The notes under the pieces are model-generated. The model saw only the letters and a list, made by a program, of their open reading frames with translations. It was not told where the DNA came from and did no database searches. Below, piece by piece: positions 16,396 to 23,476 of a DNA stretch of 30,424 nucleotides. The stretch comes from Candidatus Methanogasteraceae archaeon UBA261 (GTDB lineage Archaea > Halobacteriota > Methanosarcinia > Methanosarcinales > Methanogasteraceae): NCBI GenBank assembly GCA_002506015.1, contig DAWR01000136.1:1-30424 (forward strand), in the 5' to 3' direction. Positions within the stretch are counted from its first letter, which is position 1, and each line of letters begins with the position of its first letter. The position numbers and the translations under genes were made by a program.

Positions 16396-17571
16396 TCAAG
16401 CCTCCTCTGTCTCCTTGTGTACGACTGCCATCACATGCCAGTCGGTGCCATCGTGCCTGTGCTCCCAGGTACCATCGACATTGCGGATCTCTGGTTTGCC
16501 AGCAGGCAACCCCTCTGTTTCAACTGGAGATTGTTTTGGTGGCGTGATGTCGGTGCTGTCGTCATCGGGGATGCCCTTTGTTTCAACTGGAGACTCAATG
16601 TCAGGTGTTATGGTATCCGGTGTCATCGCCTCGGCGAGATCAGTCTCTGCTTCGCGCTCGGTGTCTGTCACCTCGTCAGCGACGGTTTCCTCGATTGTGG
16701 ATGGTTCCGGTTCCCCGGTAACTTTCACAGTGTCGAGAGCCTCTTCGGCAACGGTTTCTGCGATTTCAAGTGTCTCCTCAACAACGACTTCCTCTGCAAC
16801 GGGCGCCTCTACCGCCCCGGTAACAGGTGCCTCCTCGATTGTAGATGGCTCCTCAATTGCATCCTCAATGCCAGGTGCCTCGTCAGAAACGATCTTCTCA
16901 ACGTCAGGGGTGTCTTCTGCAACCACCGACCCGGCAACTAGTTCACTCACATCTGCAGCTACAGCCTCAGGTGGTTCGACCTCCACGAGGGCAAAGACAT
17001 CCGGCAGCACAGTACCCGGCAGCACGATCTGGATGCTGCACCCGATCGTGCCAAGCTTCATGACTGCTGTTGCAAAACCGTGCTGAACGATCTGCTCCGC
17101 GGGCTTCCCGGCATGCACGATATAGCCATCGACGATCTTCTCAACCCGCGATCTCGGACCGGTAAGCTTTCCGGAGAGCACAATCCTGCACCCAAGCGCC
17201 CTTGATTCCATGATCCTGCGGAGCGTTGAGTGTGCCGCCTTTCTGAAGTACCAGCCGCGCTCGAGCGCGCTTGCGATCCGGGATGCCATCAACTGTGCAT
17301 TCAGCTCCGGGACATTCACATTCTGCACATCAATCTGCGGATTATCAAGATCGTAGAACTGATTCAGATCCCTTGTCAGCTGGCGAACCAATTTTCCGCC
17401 CTTTCCGATAACCATTCCAGGTTTCTCTGCAAAAATCGTGATCTGAGTTCCCATCGGCGTCCTGTTCATCGTCATTCCGGCGTAACCAGCACGATTGAGT
17501 TGCCTGGCAAAGTATTCACCCATTCTCGCCTTGGTGAGACCTTGTTGCACAAACTTTCGTTCGACTGCCAT
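16396..17571 (-). CDS. rps3: Small subunit ribosomal protein S3 (uS3) with long acidic C-terminal extension
   Basis: The first ~195 residues are a normal archaeal uS3, at the mRNA entry of the small subunit: N-terminal helix region, type II KH domain with VIGKGGK at 54-60, and the C-terminal S3 domain with SGKLTGPRSRVEKIVDGY. Residues about 198-391 are an extension, so the protein is 391 residues instead of the usual 210-310. The extension is rich in Glu, Val, Ala, Thr and Pro, low in complexity, with repeated STIEE and SPVET motifs, and closes with a compact aromatic/His segment (GTWEHRHDGTDWHVM). The frame is open and unbroken, so it is not a fusion artefact by sight. Shorter acidic tails are known in some methanogen S3 proteins; this one seems extreme. 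Confidence 0.95.
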   Translation of the reverse strand: MAVERKFVQQGLTKARMGEYFARQLNRAGYAGMTMNRTPMGTQITIFAEKPGMVIGKGGKLVRQLTRDLNQFYDLDNPQIDVQNVNVPELNAQLMASRIASALERGWYFRKAAHSTLRRIMESRALGCRIVLSGKLTGPRSRVEKIVDGYIVHAGKPAEQIVQHGFATAVMKLGTIGCSIQIVLPGTVLPDVFALVEVEPPEAVAADVSELVAGSVVAEDTPDVEKIVSDEAPGIEDAIEEPSTIEEAPVTGAVEAPVAEEVVVEETLEIAETVAEEALDTVKVTGEPEPSTIEETVADEVTDTEREAETDLAEAMTPDTITPDIESPVETKGIPDDDSTDITPPKQSPVETEGLPAGKPEIRNVDGTWEHRHDGTDWHVMAVVHKETEEA

Positions 17572-17572
17572 G

Positions 17573-18025
17573 TTATAACTCCTCCAGGATCAGTTCAACT
17601 GTCACCGTTTCGGTGTTCTTCGCAGTTGCGCGTCCCATGGCGCGTGGCATGATTCCACGGATCGTTCTGCCTCTCTTTATTGCAGCGTGCGATATTCTCA
17701 TGCGGTCGGGCTCGAGACCTTTGTCCTCGGCGCTGTTCTCAGCGTTGGTGAGAATCTTGAGTATCTCAGATGCCGCACGCACCGGATACCTGCCAGCAGC
17801 CATCTTGCCACGACGGTGTCCGACACCGTGGTTATAGCGTTTGAATGGAACCGCCTGCTTGAGCACTACTACGTCTTCGAGGTACTTCTTTGCAGCCGGT
17901 GTGCGCATATTCTTGATCGTTGTGCATATCTCCCTCGAGTGCTTTGGTGAGATATGCAGTTCATAACCCATCGCTTTTGATGATCTCGTCGGATCTGACT
18001 TGCATGAATACTTGACCCTTGCCAT
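17573..18025 (-). CDS. rpl22: Large subunit ribosomal protein L22 (uL22)
   Basis: A 150-residue archaeal uL22, whose beta-hairpin lines the exit tunnel. The family core is visible in the KHSREICTTIKNM region, YLEDVVVLKQAVPFKRYN, RRGKMAAGRYP and the hairpin KRGRTIRGIMPRAMGRA. AAGGAG lies upstream of the ATG. It is preceded by an unusually large 106-nt gap after rps19, which may contain an internal promoter, and is followed by rps3 after a single base. Confidence 0.96.
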   Translation of the reverse strand: MARVKYSCKSDPTRSSKAMGYELHISPKHSREICTTIKNMRTPAAKKYLEDVVVLKQAVPFKRYNHGVGHRRGKMAAGRYPVRAASEILKILTNAENSAEDKGLEPDRMRISHAAIKRGRTIRGIMPRAMGRATAKNTETVTVELILEEL

Positions 18026-18092
18026 TGTATCTCCTTATTGTAACTTTTCACTGTACTTCGGTGTATTTTTCTGCTGATCTGCCGTTTTAATC

Positions 18093-18112
18093 ACTATTTA
18101 ATTGATGTTTTG
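18093..18112 (-). promoter_or_regulatory. Possible internal promoter of the ribosomal cluster
   Basis: The 106-nt gap between rps19 and rpl22 is AT-rich and on the minus strand contains ATTAAATAG and GATTAAAAC, which could act as TATA boxes for the rpl22-rpl14 half of the cluster. Other gaps in the cluster are under 20 nt. The call rests on composition and spacing only. Confidence 0.3.
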
Positions 18113-18131
18113 CAGTGTATCATATCTCACA

Positions 18132-18545
18132 TCACTTAAGCGGCACGAACTTGCTTGATCTTGTCGCACCAACGCCCGCGCTGCCGTGCCTCACAATATG
18201 CCGGGTAAGCGAATACTCGCCGAAGTAATGACCAATCATCTCAGGTTGCACCGATACTCTATTAAACTGTTTACCGTCGTGGATTTCAAGTTCAATTCCA
18301 ATCATGTCCGGAAGAATGATCATGTCTCTGAGATGTGTTCGTAGTATGGTGTCTCCGTCCTTAACACGCTGCATCAACTGCTTATGCTTGTCGTTGAAAC
18401 CTCTTCGAATCTTTCTGCGCTGAGATGCAGGCAGCAGATCCGCAAACTCATCCATGGACAACTTCTTCAGGCTTTCGACAGTATGCCCCTGGTACGTGAA
18501 TTCGCCCTTCCTTCTCGGTATCTTCTTCTTTGTCTTCTTAACCAT
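18132..18545 (-). CDS. rps19: Small subunit ribosomal protein S19 (uS19)
   Basis: A 137-residue archaeal uS19, on the small-subunit head near the A-site finger. Conserved parts are RRKGEFTYQG near the N-terminus, MIGIELEIHDGKQFNRV in the middle and the C-terminal GHYFGEYSLTRH with GVGATRSSKFVPLK. A GGGGTGG sequence upstream serves as the binding site. It starts 18 nt after rpl2. Confidence 0.96.
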   Translation of the reverse strand: MVKKTKKKIPRRKGEFTYQGHTVESLKKLSMDEFADLLPASQRRKIRRGFNDKHKQLMQRVKDGDTILRTHLRDMIILPDMIGIELEIHDGKQFNRVSVQPEMIGHYFGEYSLTRHIVRHGSAGVGATRSSKFVPLK

Positions 18546-18563
18546 GTTTTGCCACCCCGTAAT

Positions 18564-19274
18564 CTAACGCTTTCCGGTACGCCTCGATGCGATGCTTCCG
18601 ACCTTCCGACCTGGCGGTGTCCTTCTACTTACGCTCTTTGGACGCCCGGGATGCTTCCGATTGCCGCCACCGAATGGGTGATCGATCACATTCATGGCAA
18701 CTCCGCTCGTACGTGGATACTTCGCTGCGCGTGTCTTGAGCTTGTGGAACTTCTTGCCTGCCTTAACAAATGGCTTATCAGTACGACCGCCACCAGCAAC
18801 CACGCCGATCATTGCTCTGCAGCGTGGGTGTAGCCATTTCACCAATCCGGATGGCATCTGCACCAGTGTCTTACCAAGATCGTGGGTGACCAGAAGCCCA
18901 TAAGCACCGGAAGCCCTTGCAAAATGCCCGCCGTCTCCAGGATGGGACTCGATGTTGCACACAGGCGTGCCCTCTGGAATTTCAGCCAGCGGCAGCGTAT
19001 TCCCAAGCTTAATCTCAGCTCCTATGCCACACTCGATCTCCTGCCCGACAGACGTCCCCTCACACACGAGAATCAGACGTTCTTCGCCGTTTTCAAAAGA
19101 AATCCGTGCTATAGGCGCGGATCTTGCCGGGTCGTGTAAGATCTCGACAACCTCCGCAACGATTGTGGTATCGCTCATTCGCGGGTGAGTAAGCTTTGCC
19201 TTGTACTTGTGAGAGGGTGCCGTGTATGTCGGCGTTCCGCGCCCCCTGTTCTGTGATATAAGTCGTTTTCCCAT
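18564..19274 (-). CDS. rpl2: Large subunit ribosomal protein L2 (uL2)
   Basis: A 236-residue archaeal uL2, essential for subunit joining and the peptidyl-transferase centre. The start MGKRLISQNRGRGTPTY, the central GDGGHFARASG region and the C-terminal VAMNVIDHPFGGGNRKHPG with its functional His are all present. The stop codon is TAG, which matters for judging amber codon use in this organism. It begins ten bases after rpl23. Confidence 0.97.
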   Translation of the reverse strand: MGKRLISQNRGRGTPTYTAPSHKYKAKLTHPRMSDTTIVAEVVEILHDPARSAPIARISFENGEERLILVCEGTSVGQEIECGIGAEIKLGNTLPLAEIPEGTPVCNIESHPGDGGHFARASGAYGLLVTHDLGKTLVQMPSGLVKWLHPRCRAMIGVVAGGGRTDKPFVKAGKKFHKLKTRAAKYPRTSGVAMNVIDHPFGGGNRKHPGRPKSVSRRTPPGRKVGSIASRRTGKR

Positions 19275-19284
19275 TACTACTCAC

Positions 19285-19533
19285 CTAAAATAATCCTATT
19301 CTGGTGGCAAGATCATTCGCTGCATCATCCTCTGCAAACGTCACGATCGCTTTCTTCTTGCCCTTTGGTGTGATCATTGTCCTGATTGAAGCTACATCGA
19401 ACCTGTATATCTCTTCAATGTCTCTTTTGATCTGGTTCTTGGTTGCGTTCACGTTCACGATGAACTGGAGTTTATTGTCCTCCTCCAGTTGTATAGTTGC
19501 TTTTTCTGTAATGAACGGGTATTCGATTGTCAT
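19285..19533 (-). CDS. rpl23: Large subunit ribosomal protein L23 (uL23)
   Basis: An 82-residue archaeal uL23, at the exit-tunnel rim where chaperones and SRP dock. The PFITEKATIQLEEDNKLQFIV opening and the MITPKGKKKAIVTF strand are diagnostic. It is the first gene of the cluster here: the L3 and L4 genes normally just upstream are absent, and 573 nt without a firm gene come before it. The stop is TAG. Confidence 0.95.
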   Translation of the reverse strand: MTIEYPFITEKATIQLEEDNKLQFIVNVNATKNQIKRDIEEIYRFDVASIRTMITPKGKKKAIVTFAEDDAANDLATRIGLF

Positions 19534-19575
19534 GGCATCACTCTTGTATTTCCATACATAGTGATTGCTGTGTAC

Positions 19576-19584
19576 TTTAATATT
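19576..19584 (-). promoter_or_regulatory. TATA-like box upstream of the ribosomal cluster
   Basis: Read on the minus strand the box is AATATTAAA, about 45 nt upstream of the rpl23 ATG, predicting a short leader of about 20 nt. A stronger TATATAAAA at 19640-19648 reads best on the plus strand but is nearly symmetric and could serve either direction. Confidence 0.4.
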
Positions 19585-19674
19585 TGTAATGGGTCAGCCG
19601 AGACTCTTACCGGGTTACCAGCACACAGTCGATAGAAGTATATAAAACTTATTATTATGTCTTATATGGAATTA

Positions 19675-19762
19675 GCCACATAGAGCACAGAGTTTTCCCG
19701 GTCACACATTACTCACAAATTCCATCCTAAAATTTGTTACATCCATCTATGACCCTCTCTGG
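19675..19762. repeat. Palindromic dispersed element type 2
   Basis: The left end GCCACATAGAGCACAGAG and right end TCTATGACCCTCTCTGGA are approximate reverse complements. The inner part (TACTCACAAATTCCATCC, then AAAATTTGTTACATC) matches the sequence at 8-45. It lies in the 573-nt gap upstream of rpl23, at the broken upstream end of the ribosomal cluster. No transposase is present, so it would be a non-autonomous or structural element. Confidence 0.55.
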
Positions 19763-19879
19763 ATCTATACTCATTGTTTTATCCAAGATAGGGTCATAAA
19801 AGTGCACAATGATAGATTAAAAGTGCTGGCGTTGAATAAAAGAGATTACTTTTGTGCATGGTGACATAGATCGGCAAAC

Positions 19880-19987
19880 ATGGTGATTAAGTGTAAGTAC
19901 TGTGAAGATCGCTTGCGGTTGCTTAACAGAACAGAGATGTAGTATGTCCCATGTTCCGGGTGTTTCCTGTATAGTGAAGTCCCATGA
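19880..19987 (+). pseudogene. Candidate tiny zinc-ribbon frame interrupted by TAG
   Basis: One frame reads MVIKCKYCEDRLRLLNRTEM, then TAG at 19940-19942, then YVPCSGCFLYSEVP and TGA. The two CxxC pairs flanking the TAG have zinc-ribbon spacing, suggesting either a small zinc-ribbon protein broken by a stop or a relic of one. Ribosome binding signals are weak. TAG serves as an ordinary stop for tgtA, rpl23, rpl2, moaD and the HEAT fusion in this window, so readthrough is not the default explanation. The rest of the 19534-20106 gap shows only the palindromic element and promoters. Confidence 0.3.
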
Positions 19988-20106
19988 TAGTGTTTCAGGC
20001 ACTTGAGTGGTTACAAAATTTAAAAGTCTCCTGCGTGGATGGATAAAACTTATGTGTATAGAGCTTCTACAGTGCACACCGGAGGCGAACCGGAGGCGTT
20101 ATCACC

Positions 20107-20613
20107 ATGACTAGTACGGACGAGTTACAGGTACAATCATTACAAGATGAACTTGAGGACTGCAAGGCGAATAACAGAGCATTGACGATACTTGCTGGCG
20201 AAGTTTCGATGATACTCGACGAGATGGCAAAGACGGACGAGGCAAAGAGTATCTGTAGGATTATGGGAGAAGATGCGGGAAGACGTCTTGGCAAGAACAC
20301 GAAAGATCGCTTTGGCGCGATTGCCAAGGTGGAGGAAGCTCTGGACATTCTCCTATACCATACCGAATTGTTGCGCGGGTACCGTATCGAGATTGATCAT
20401 ATCGAAGATGGTACGATCTATATCAACGTACTCTCATGTTTTGTGCGAAACATTCTCAGGGATCGCAAACTCCTGACAGCATCCCCACTCTGTAGCATCA
20501 CGCGCGGATATCTCGAAGGAGCGTTGGAGGAGCTCACCGGAAAAAATGTGAGCGTAGAGATTGCGTACGGAGACGTGGACGGTGTGTGTCGGGAAAAGAT
20601 TATCATTAAGTGA
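20107..20613 (+). CDS. V4R/methanogen-output-like small protein, paralogue 1
   Basis: A 168-residue soluble protein: an N-terminal helical stretch (about 8-45, LQDELEDCKANNRALTIL) that may form a coiled coil, then an alpha/beta domain ending LCSITRGYLEGALEELTGKN and VCREKIII. The pattern of Cys, Gly-Tyr-Leu-x-Gly-Ala-Leu and a final Cys strand resembles V4R and methanogen output (MetOD1) domains, which sense small molecules or act as signalling outputs. I cannot name it more exactly. GGAGG lies ten bases before the ATG inside a duplicated ACCGGAGGCG motif. It is followed 199 nt later by a paralogue about 60% identical and of identical length. Confidence 0.75.
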   Translation: MTSTDELQVQSLQDELEDCKANNRALTILAGEVSMILDEMAKTDEAKSICRIMGEDAGRRLGKNTKDRFGAIAKVEEALDILLYHTELLRGYRIEIDHIEDGTIYINVLSCFVRNILRDRKLLTASPLCSITRGYLEGALEELTGKNVSVEIAYGDVDGVCREKIIIK

Positions 20614-20770
20614 ACTGGAGATTTTCCCACTGCATTGGATACCACTCTTGTAGCACATGACGTTCCAGTGGCATAAACGGTGCCATATTGATTTGTGGAC
20701 GCAAAGCAACGCTCATAGGCGTTGGTCTAACAGTATGTATCTAACACTGGAAACCCCTCGCTAAATAACA

Positions 20771-20806
20771 TTTATATGAAAGTAACCATACCAGTAGGTT
20801 GGAGAT
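20771..20806 (+). promoter_or_regulatory. TATA box and ribosome binding site of paralogue 2
   Basis: TTTATATG at 20771-20778 is a good TATA box, and GGAGATG at 20801-20807 sits before the ATG at 20813. Paralogue 2 therefore appears to have its own promoter despite the tandem layout, leaving a leader of about 13 nt. Confidence 0.5.
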
Positions 20807-20812
20807 GTTACC

Positions 20813-21319
20813 ATGCCCAACACCAAACAGATGCAGATAGATTCACTGGAAGATGAACTAAAGGATTATAAAGCCCTTACCAAGGCATTAACGATACTCG
20901 TTGGTGAAGTTTCATGTATAATGAATGACATGGCAGAACCAGAAGAGGCTGCAAACTTCTTCGTGCATATGGGCGAAGCTTCGGGAAAGCGGCTCGGGAA
21001 AGCGACAAAAGAGCGTTTTGGCGAGATTGAAAACGTGGAAGAGGCTCTTGACACGTTCATTCATCACACAGACATGTGGTATGGATATAAGATGGAACTC
21101 GACCACATAGAGGGCAACGAGATACACATCAATATATTCAAGTGTTTCATACGTGACATTCTCAGAGATCGCAAACTCACGACCGAGTCCCCGCTTTGCA
21201 GCATCACGCGCGGGTATCTCAGAGGAGCGTTGAAGGAGCTCACCGGAAAAAATGTGGACGTAGAGGTTGTGTATTGTGACGTAAACGGTGTCTGTCGAGA
21301 GAAGATCATAGTCGAATAA
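20813..21319 (+). CDS. V4R/methanogen-output-like small protein, paralogue 2
   Basis: This 168-residue paralogue of the preceding protein aligns without gaps. The C-terminal third (RDRKL, SPLCSITRGYL, ELTGKNV, GVCREKII) is almost unchanged, while the first half has diverged. Both keep the Cys in SPLCSI and in GVCRE; paralogue 2 adds a Cys in VYCDV. Its stop overlaps the radical SAM start by one base (TAATG), so at least this copy is co-translated with that enzyme. Function is unknown; a sensory or partner role for the radical SAM enzyme is only inference. Confidence 0.75.
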   Translation: MPNTKQMQIDSLEDELKDYKALTKALTILVGEVSCIMNDMAEPEEAANFFVHMGEASGKRLGKATKERFGEIENVEEALDTFIHHTDMWYGYKMELDHIEGNEIHINIFKCFIRDILRDRKLTTESPLCSITRGYLRGALKELTGKNVDVEVVYCDVNGVCREKIIVE

Positions 21320-22521
21320 TGATGGATGCGAAGATCAAGGCGATTCTCATAGCAGAGGGCTCGGCGGAGATCGATCCGGAGATGTCTGGCAGCCTACCAG
21401 CGTCGGTGCTGGCATCGAAGTCGACTGCAGGACCTGGCGCGGGGGTTGCTTCCTTCTTCTTTGAGTCGAATGGGCATCGTGTTCGGCTGGATGCTGTGGA
21501 TGACCCGGAGGCACTGCTCAAGGTTCGTCGGCTGAGCCAGGGGATGGCAGAGGCAGATCGTAGCATGCGTATGGTTGACGCGTCACAACCTCAGCAAGAT
21601 GTGGAGTGGAAAGGAGATGCAAAAGCATATAGTCGTCTGTCACTGTCGGAACCGCCCGCAACCTCTGCCACCAGTGAAATGCAATCCCACATGGAATCAA
21701 TGAGCAAGGGTTCCTGTAGCGAAACCGACGAGGTTGCAATCTTTTACGATGGTAGAGAGCTTGTGCGCGGCAGAATCGAGCCCGCGCTGCTACACTGCCC
21801 AGGGCAGGCATACATCACCATGAGCGAATCCTGTGTCTTTGACTGTACATTCTGCCCGGTTCCACGGCTTGCTGGCAGGACCAAATCCATAGAAGAGATT
21901 GTGGAGATGGTTGATTGTGCGTACCGGACAGGAGAGTTGCACGCGATTGCACTCACGTCAGGAATCGAGCGTTCACCCGAAGAAGAAGTCGCGCGGGCTT
22001 GCACGGTTGTGAAATCGCTCACAACGTACAACGTCCCGATTGGGGTATCTGTGTACCCGACCAGTGACTCGTCCCTGCGCCTGAGAGCAGCTGGCGCTGT
22101 TGAGGTCAAGTACAACGTGGAGACCATGGATCGAAGAATCTTCAAGCGCGCGTGCGCTGACATGGATCTCGATTTTGTGCTTGCAGCACTTAGGGAGGCT
22201 GTTGCAATCTTCGGCAGAAACAGGGTCTTCTCAAACTTCATAATCGGTCTCGGGGAGTCAGACGAGACCGTGAAGAGTGGTGTTCGGGAGCTTGCCGGAC
22301 TGGGTGTGATCCCGATTCTTCGTGCGCTCAATCCCCACCCGCTCCGCCCTGACCTGTTGGATACCTGCCCGGATGCAAGACGTCCGGATGCTGATCGACT
22401 GCTCAGACTTGCACAATTCGAGCGCGAGGTTCTGGATGCATGCGGCTTGCGCGCTGACGTCGCGGAGACCATGTGCCTGCCGTGCGGAGGATGCGATCTT
22501 GTGCCGCACCGAGATGTGTGA
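21319..22521 (+). CDS. Radical SAM protein, biotin/lipoyl-synthase-like
   Basis: A 400-residue radical SAM enzyme. The SAM-binding [4Fe-4S] motif is CVFDCTFC with Cys172, Cys176 and Cys179. A barrel follows with ALTSGIERSPEEE, KYNVETMDRRIFKRAC and NFIIGLGESDE, the last two recalling biotin- and lipoyl-synthase-like proteins (COG2516 type). The C-terminus carries Cys386, Cys389 and Cys392 in CLPCGGC, possibly for an auxiliary cluster. Residues 1-66 form a separate N-terminal region with a STAGPGAG motif, and about 70-140 look like a low-conservation linker. ATG at 21319 or 21322 both fit. It is coupled to V4R-like paralogue 2. Reaction and substrate cannot be told from sequence. Confidence 0.85.
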   Translation: MMDAKIKAILIAEGSAEIDPEMSGSLPASVLASKSTAGPGAGVASFFFESNGHRVRLDAVDDPEALLKVRRLSQGMAEADRSMRMVDASQPQQDVEWKGDAKAYSRLSLSEPPATSATSEMQSHMESMSKGSCSETDEVAIFYDGRELVRGRIEPALLHCPGQAYITMSESCVFDCTFCPVPRLAGRTKSIEEIVEMVDCAYRTGELHAIALTSGIERSPEEEVARACTVVKSLTTYNVPIGVSVYPTSDSSLRLRAAGAVEVKYNVETMDRRIFKRACADMDLDFVLAALREAVAIFGRNRVFSNFIIGLGESDETVKSGVRELAGLGVIPILRALNPHPLRPDLLDTCPDARRPDADRLLRLAQFEREVLDACGLRADVAETMCLPCGGCDLVPHRDV

Positions 22522-22697
22522 GAGCAGGAGTTATCCGGCTGCCTCACGAAACAGCGATACCTTTGAGATGGGCAACTACCCTGAAATGGCTCCTGCATGC
22601 CAGCCTCCGCATAAATACGCTTGGGACAATTGGAGTGGTGATATGCTGGCACTCTCAATTCCTGGATATCCAAAGTCTAAAATCTGTCGAAGAGACG

Positions 22698-22722
22698 TAC
22701 GTGTTTAGCTAACCAACATACG
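22698..22722 (+). repeat. End-joined remnant of palindromic element type 1
   Basis: TACGTGTTTAGCTAACC, identical in style to the left end of copies C and D, is followed directly by AACATACG, which resembles their right end. The whole 84-bp core is missing. It lies in the 236-nt gap between the radical SAM gene and the cupin; no gene is seen there. Confidence 0.5.
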
Positions 22723-22757
22723 AAGAGACAAGAAATGATCGTGGAGAATGTATCGAA

Positions 22758-23075
22758 ATGAACGACAACCCAATCGATTTCAAAAACATGGGCTGGGAGA
22801 GTCCCGCACCAGGAATTCGGTACAAAGTGTACGTCCGGGGCGATCAGCGGATACGGCTGGCGGAGTTTTCAGAGGATTTCAGTGAGCCAGACTGGTGCAC
22901 CAGAGGGCATGTTGGATATGTTCTGGAGGGGAGAATCGCAATCGACTTCAATGGTGAAATAATCGACTTCAGGTCCGGCGACGGGATTTTCATTCCGGAG
23001 GGTGAAGAGAGCAGGCATAAGGGCAAAGTCGCCAGAGGCGAAAAGGCGTTGATAATTCTATTTGAAGAGGCGTGA
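22758..23075 (+). CDS. Small single-domain cupin protein
   Basis: A 105-residue cupin. Motif 1 is CTRGHVGYVLEGRIAI, with His and Glu in metal-binding positions, and motif 2 is GDGIFIPEGEESRHKG with a His; the beta-barrel Gly-Asp-Gly turn is clear. Such small cupins bind a metal or small ligand and may be sensors or isomerases; substrate is not predictable. The ribosome binding site is weak. It stands alone between a repeat remnant and a 401-nt gap that holds a candidate small gene on the other strand. Confidence 0.85.
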   Translation: MNDNPIDFKNMGWESPAPGIRYKVYVRGDQRIRLAEFSEDFSEPDWCTRGHVGYVLEGRIAIDFNGEIIDFRSGDGIFIPEGEESRHKGKVARGEKALIILFEEA

Positions 23076-23261
23076 GCGTCCTGTTCCGGGATCCACGATC
23101 ATTCGAACCATTGATCAAATTAAATCCATACGGCTGTAGGAAAGCTTCTGCTAACGGCGCTCTCTTGCCATAAGGGTCCTGCACTATGTGTCACGTCGGA
23201 CCATGTATGCAGGCAAACCCGCGTCCGCGCCGACCCGCGTCCAGAGGTAGCATACAATGAA

Positions 23262-23399
23262 TCAGCTGATCCCTTCCAGACAGTCAGTCATGAATATGCA
23301 GGTGAGGCACAGGGACTGCAGGTCTTCATGCCACTCTGACACGTACCGCTTGTCATACGCCTCAGCACGCGCATCGGTTGAGGTTTTATCTCTGTTCAT
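23262..23399 (-). CDS. Candidate 45-residue Cys-containing small protein
   Basis: A minus-strand frame from ATG at 23399 to TGA at 23262 encodes a 45-residue peptide that begins MNRDKTSTDARAEAYDKRY and ends with LCLTCIFMTDCLEG, giving a C-x2-C-x6-C pattern. It is too short for ordinary gene calling. A TATA-like TATTTATACC on the minus strand lies about 30 nt upstream of the ATG, which would give a leaderless mRNA and share its promoter region with the divergent small gene at 23477. The amphipathic, charged N-half looks protein-like. No family is recognised; 23076-23261 shows nothing else. Confidence 0.4.
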   Translation of the reverse strand: MNRDKTSTDARAEAYDKRYVSEWHEDLQSLCLTCIFMTDCLEGIS

Positions 23400-23422
23400 C
23401 TCATAGATATATTTCTCGCGAG

Positions 23423-23434
23423 AGGTATAAATAG
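23423..23434. promoter_or_regulatory. Shared TATA-like region between divergent small genes
   Basis: GAGGTATAAATAG on the plus strand is a good archaeal TATA box about 50 nt before the ATG at 23477; its complement reads TATTTATACC about 30 nt before the minus-strand candidate start at 23399. A CTCGCGAG palindrome lies next to it at about 23415-23422. Confidence 0.4.
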
Positions 23435-23476
23435 ACATCTGATCGCAGGGGGTTGTAGAGTTACAGGTGACGCATC

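Noticed and set aside
16514..16594. Repeated TGTTTCAACTGGAGA as a possible CRISPR-like repeat
   Set aside because: There are only two copies, both inside the S3 coding tail and encoding SPVET; spacing and number do not fit an array.
22322..22708. Plus-strand frame overlapping the radical SAM end
   Set aside because: It is in an alternative frame of the conserved enzyme and continues into repeat remnant sequence; composition is not protein-like.
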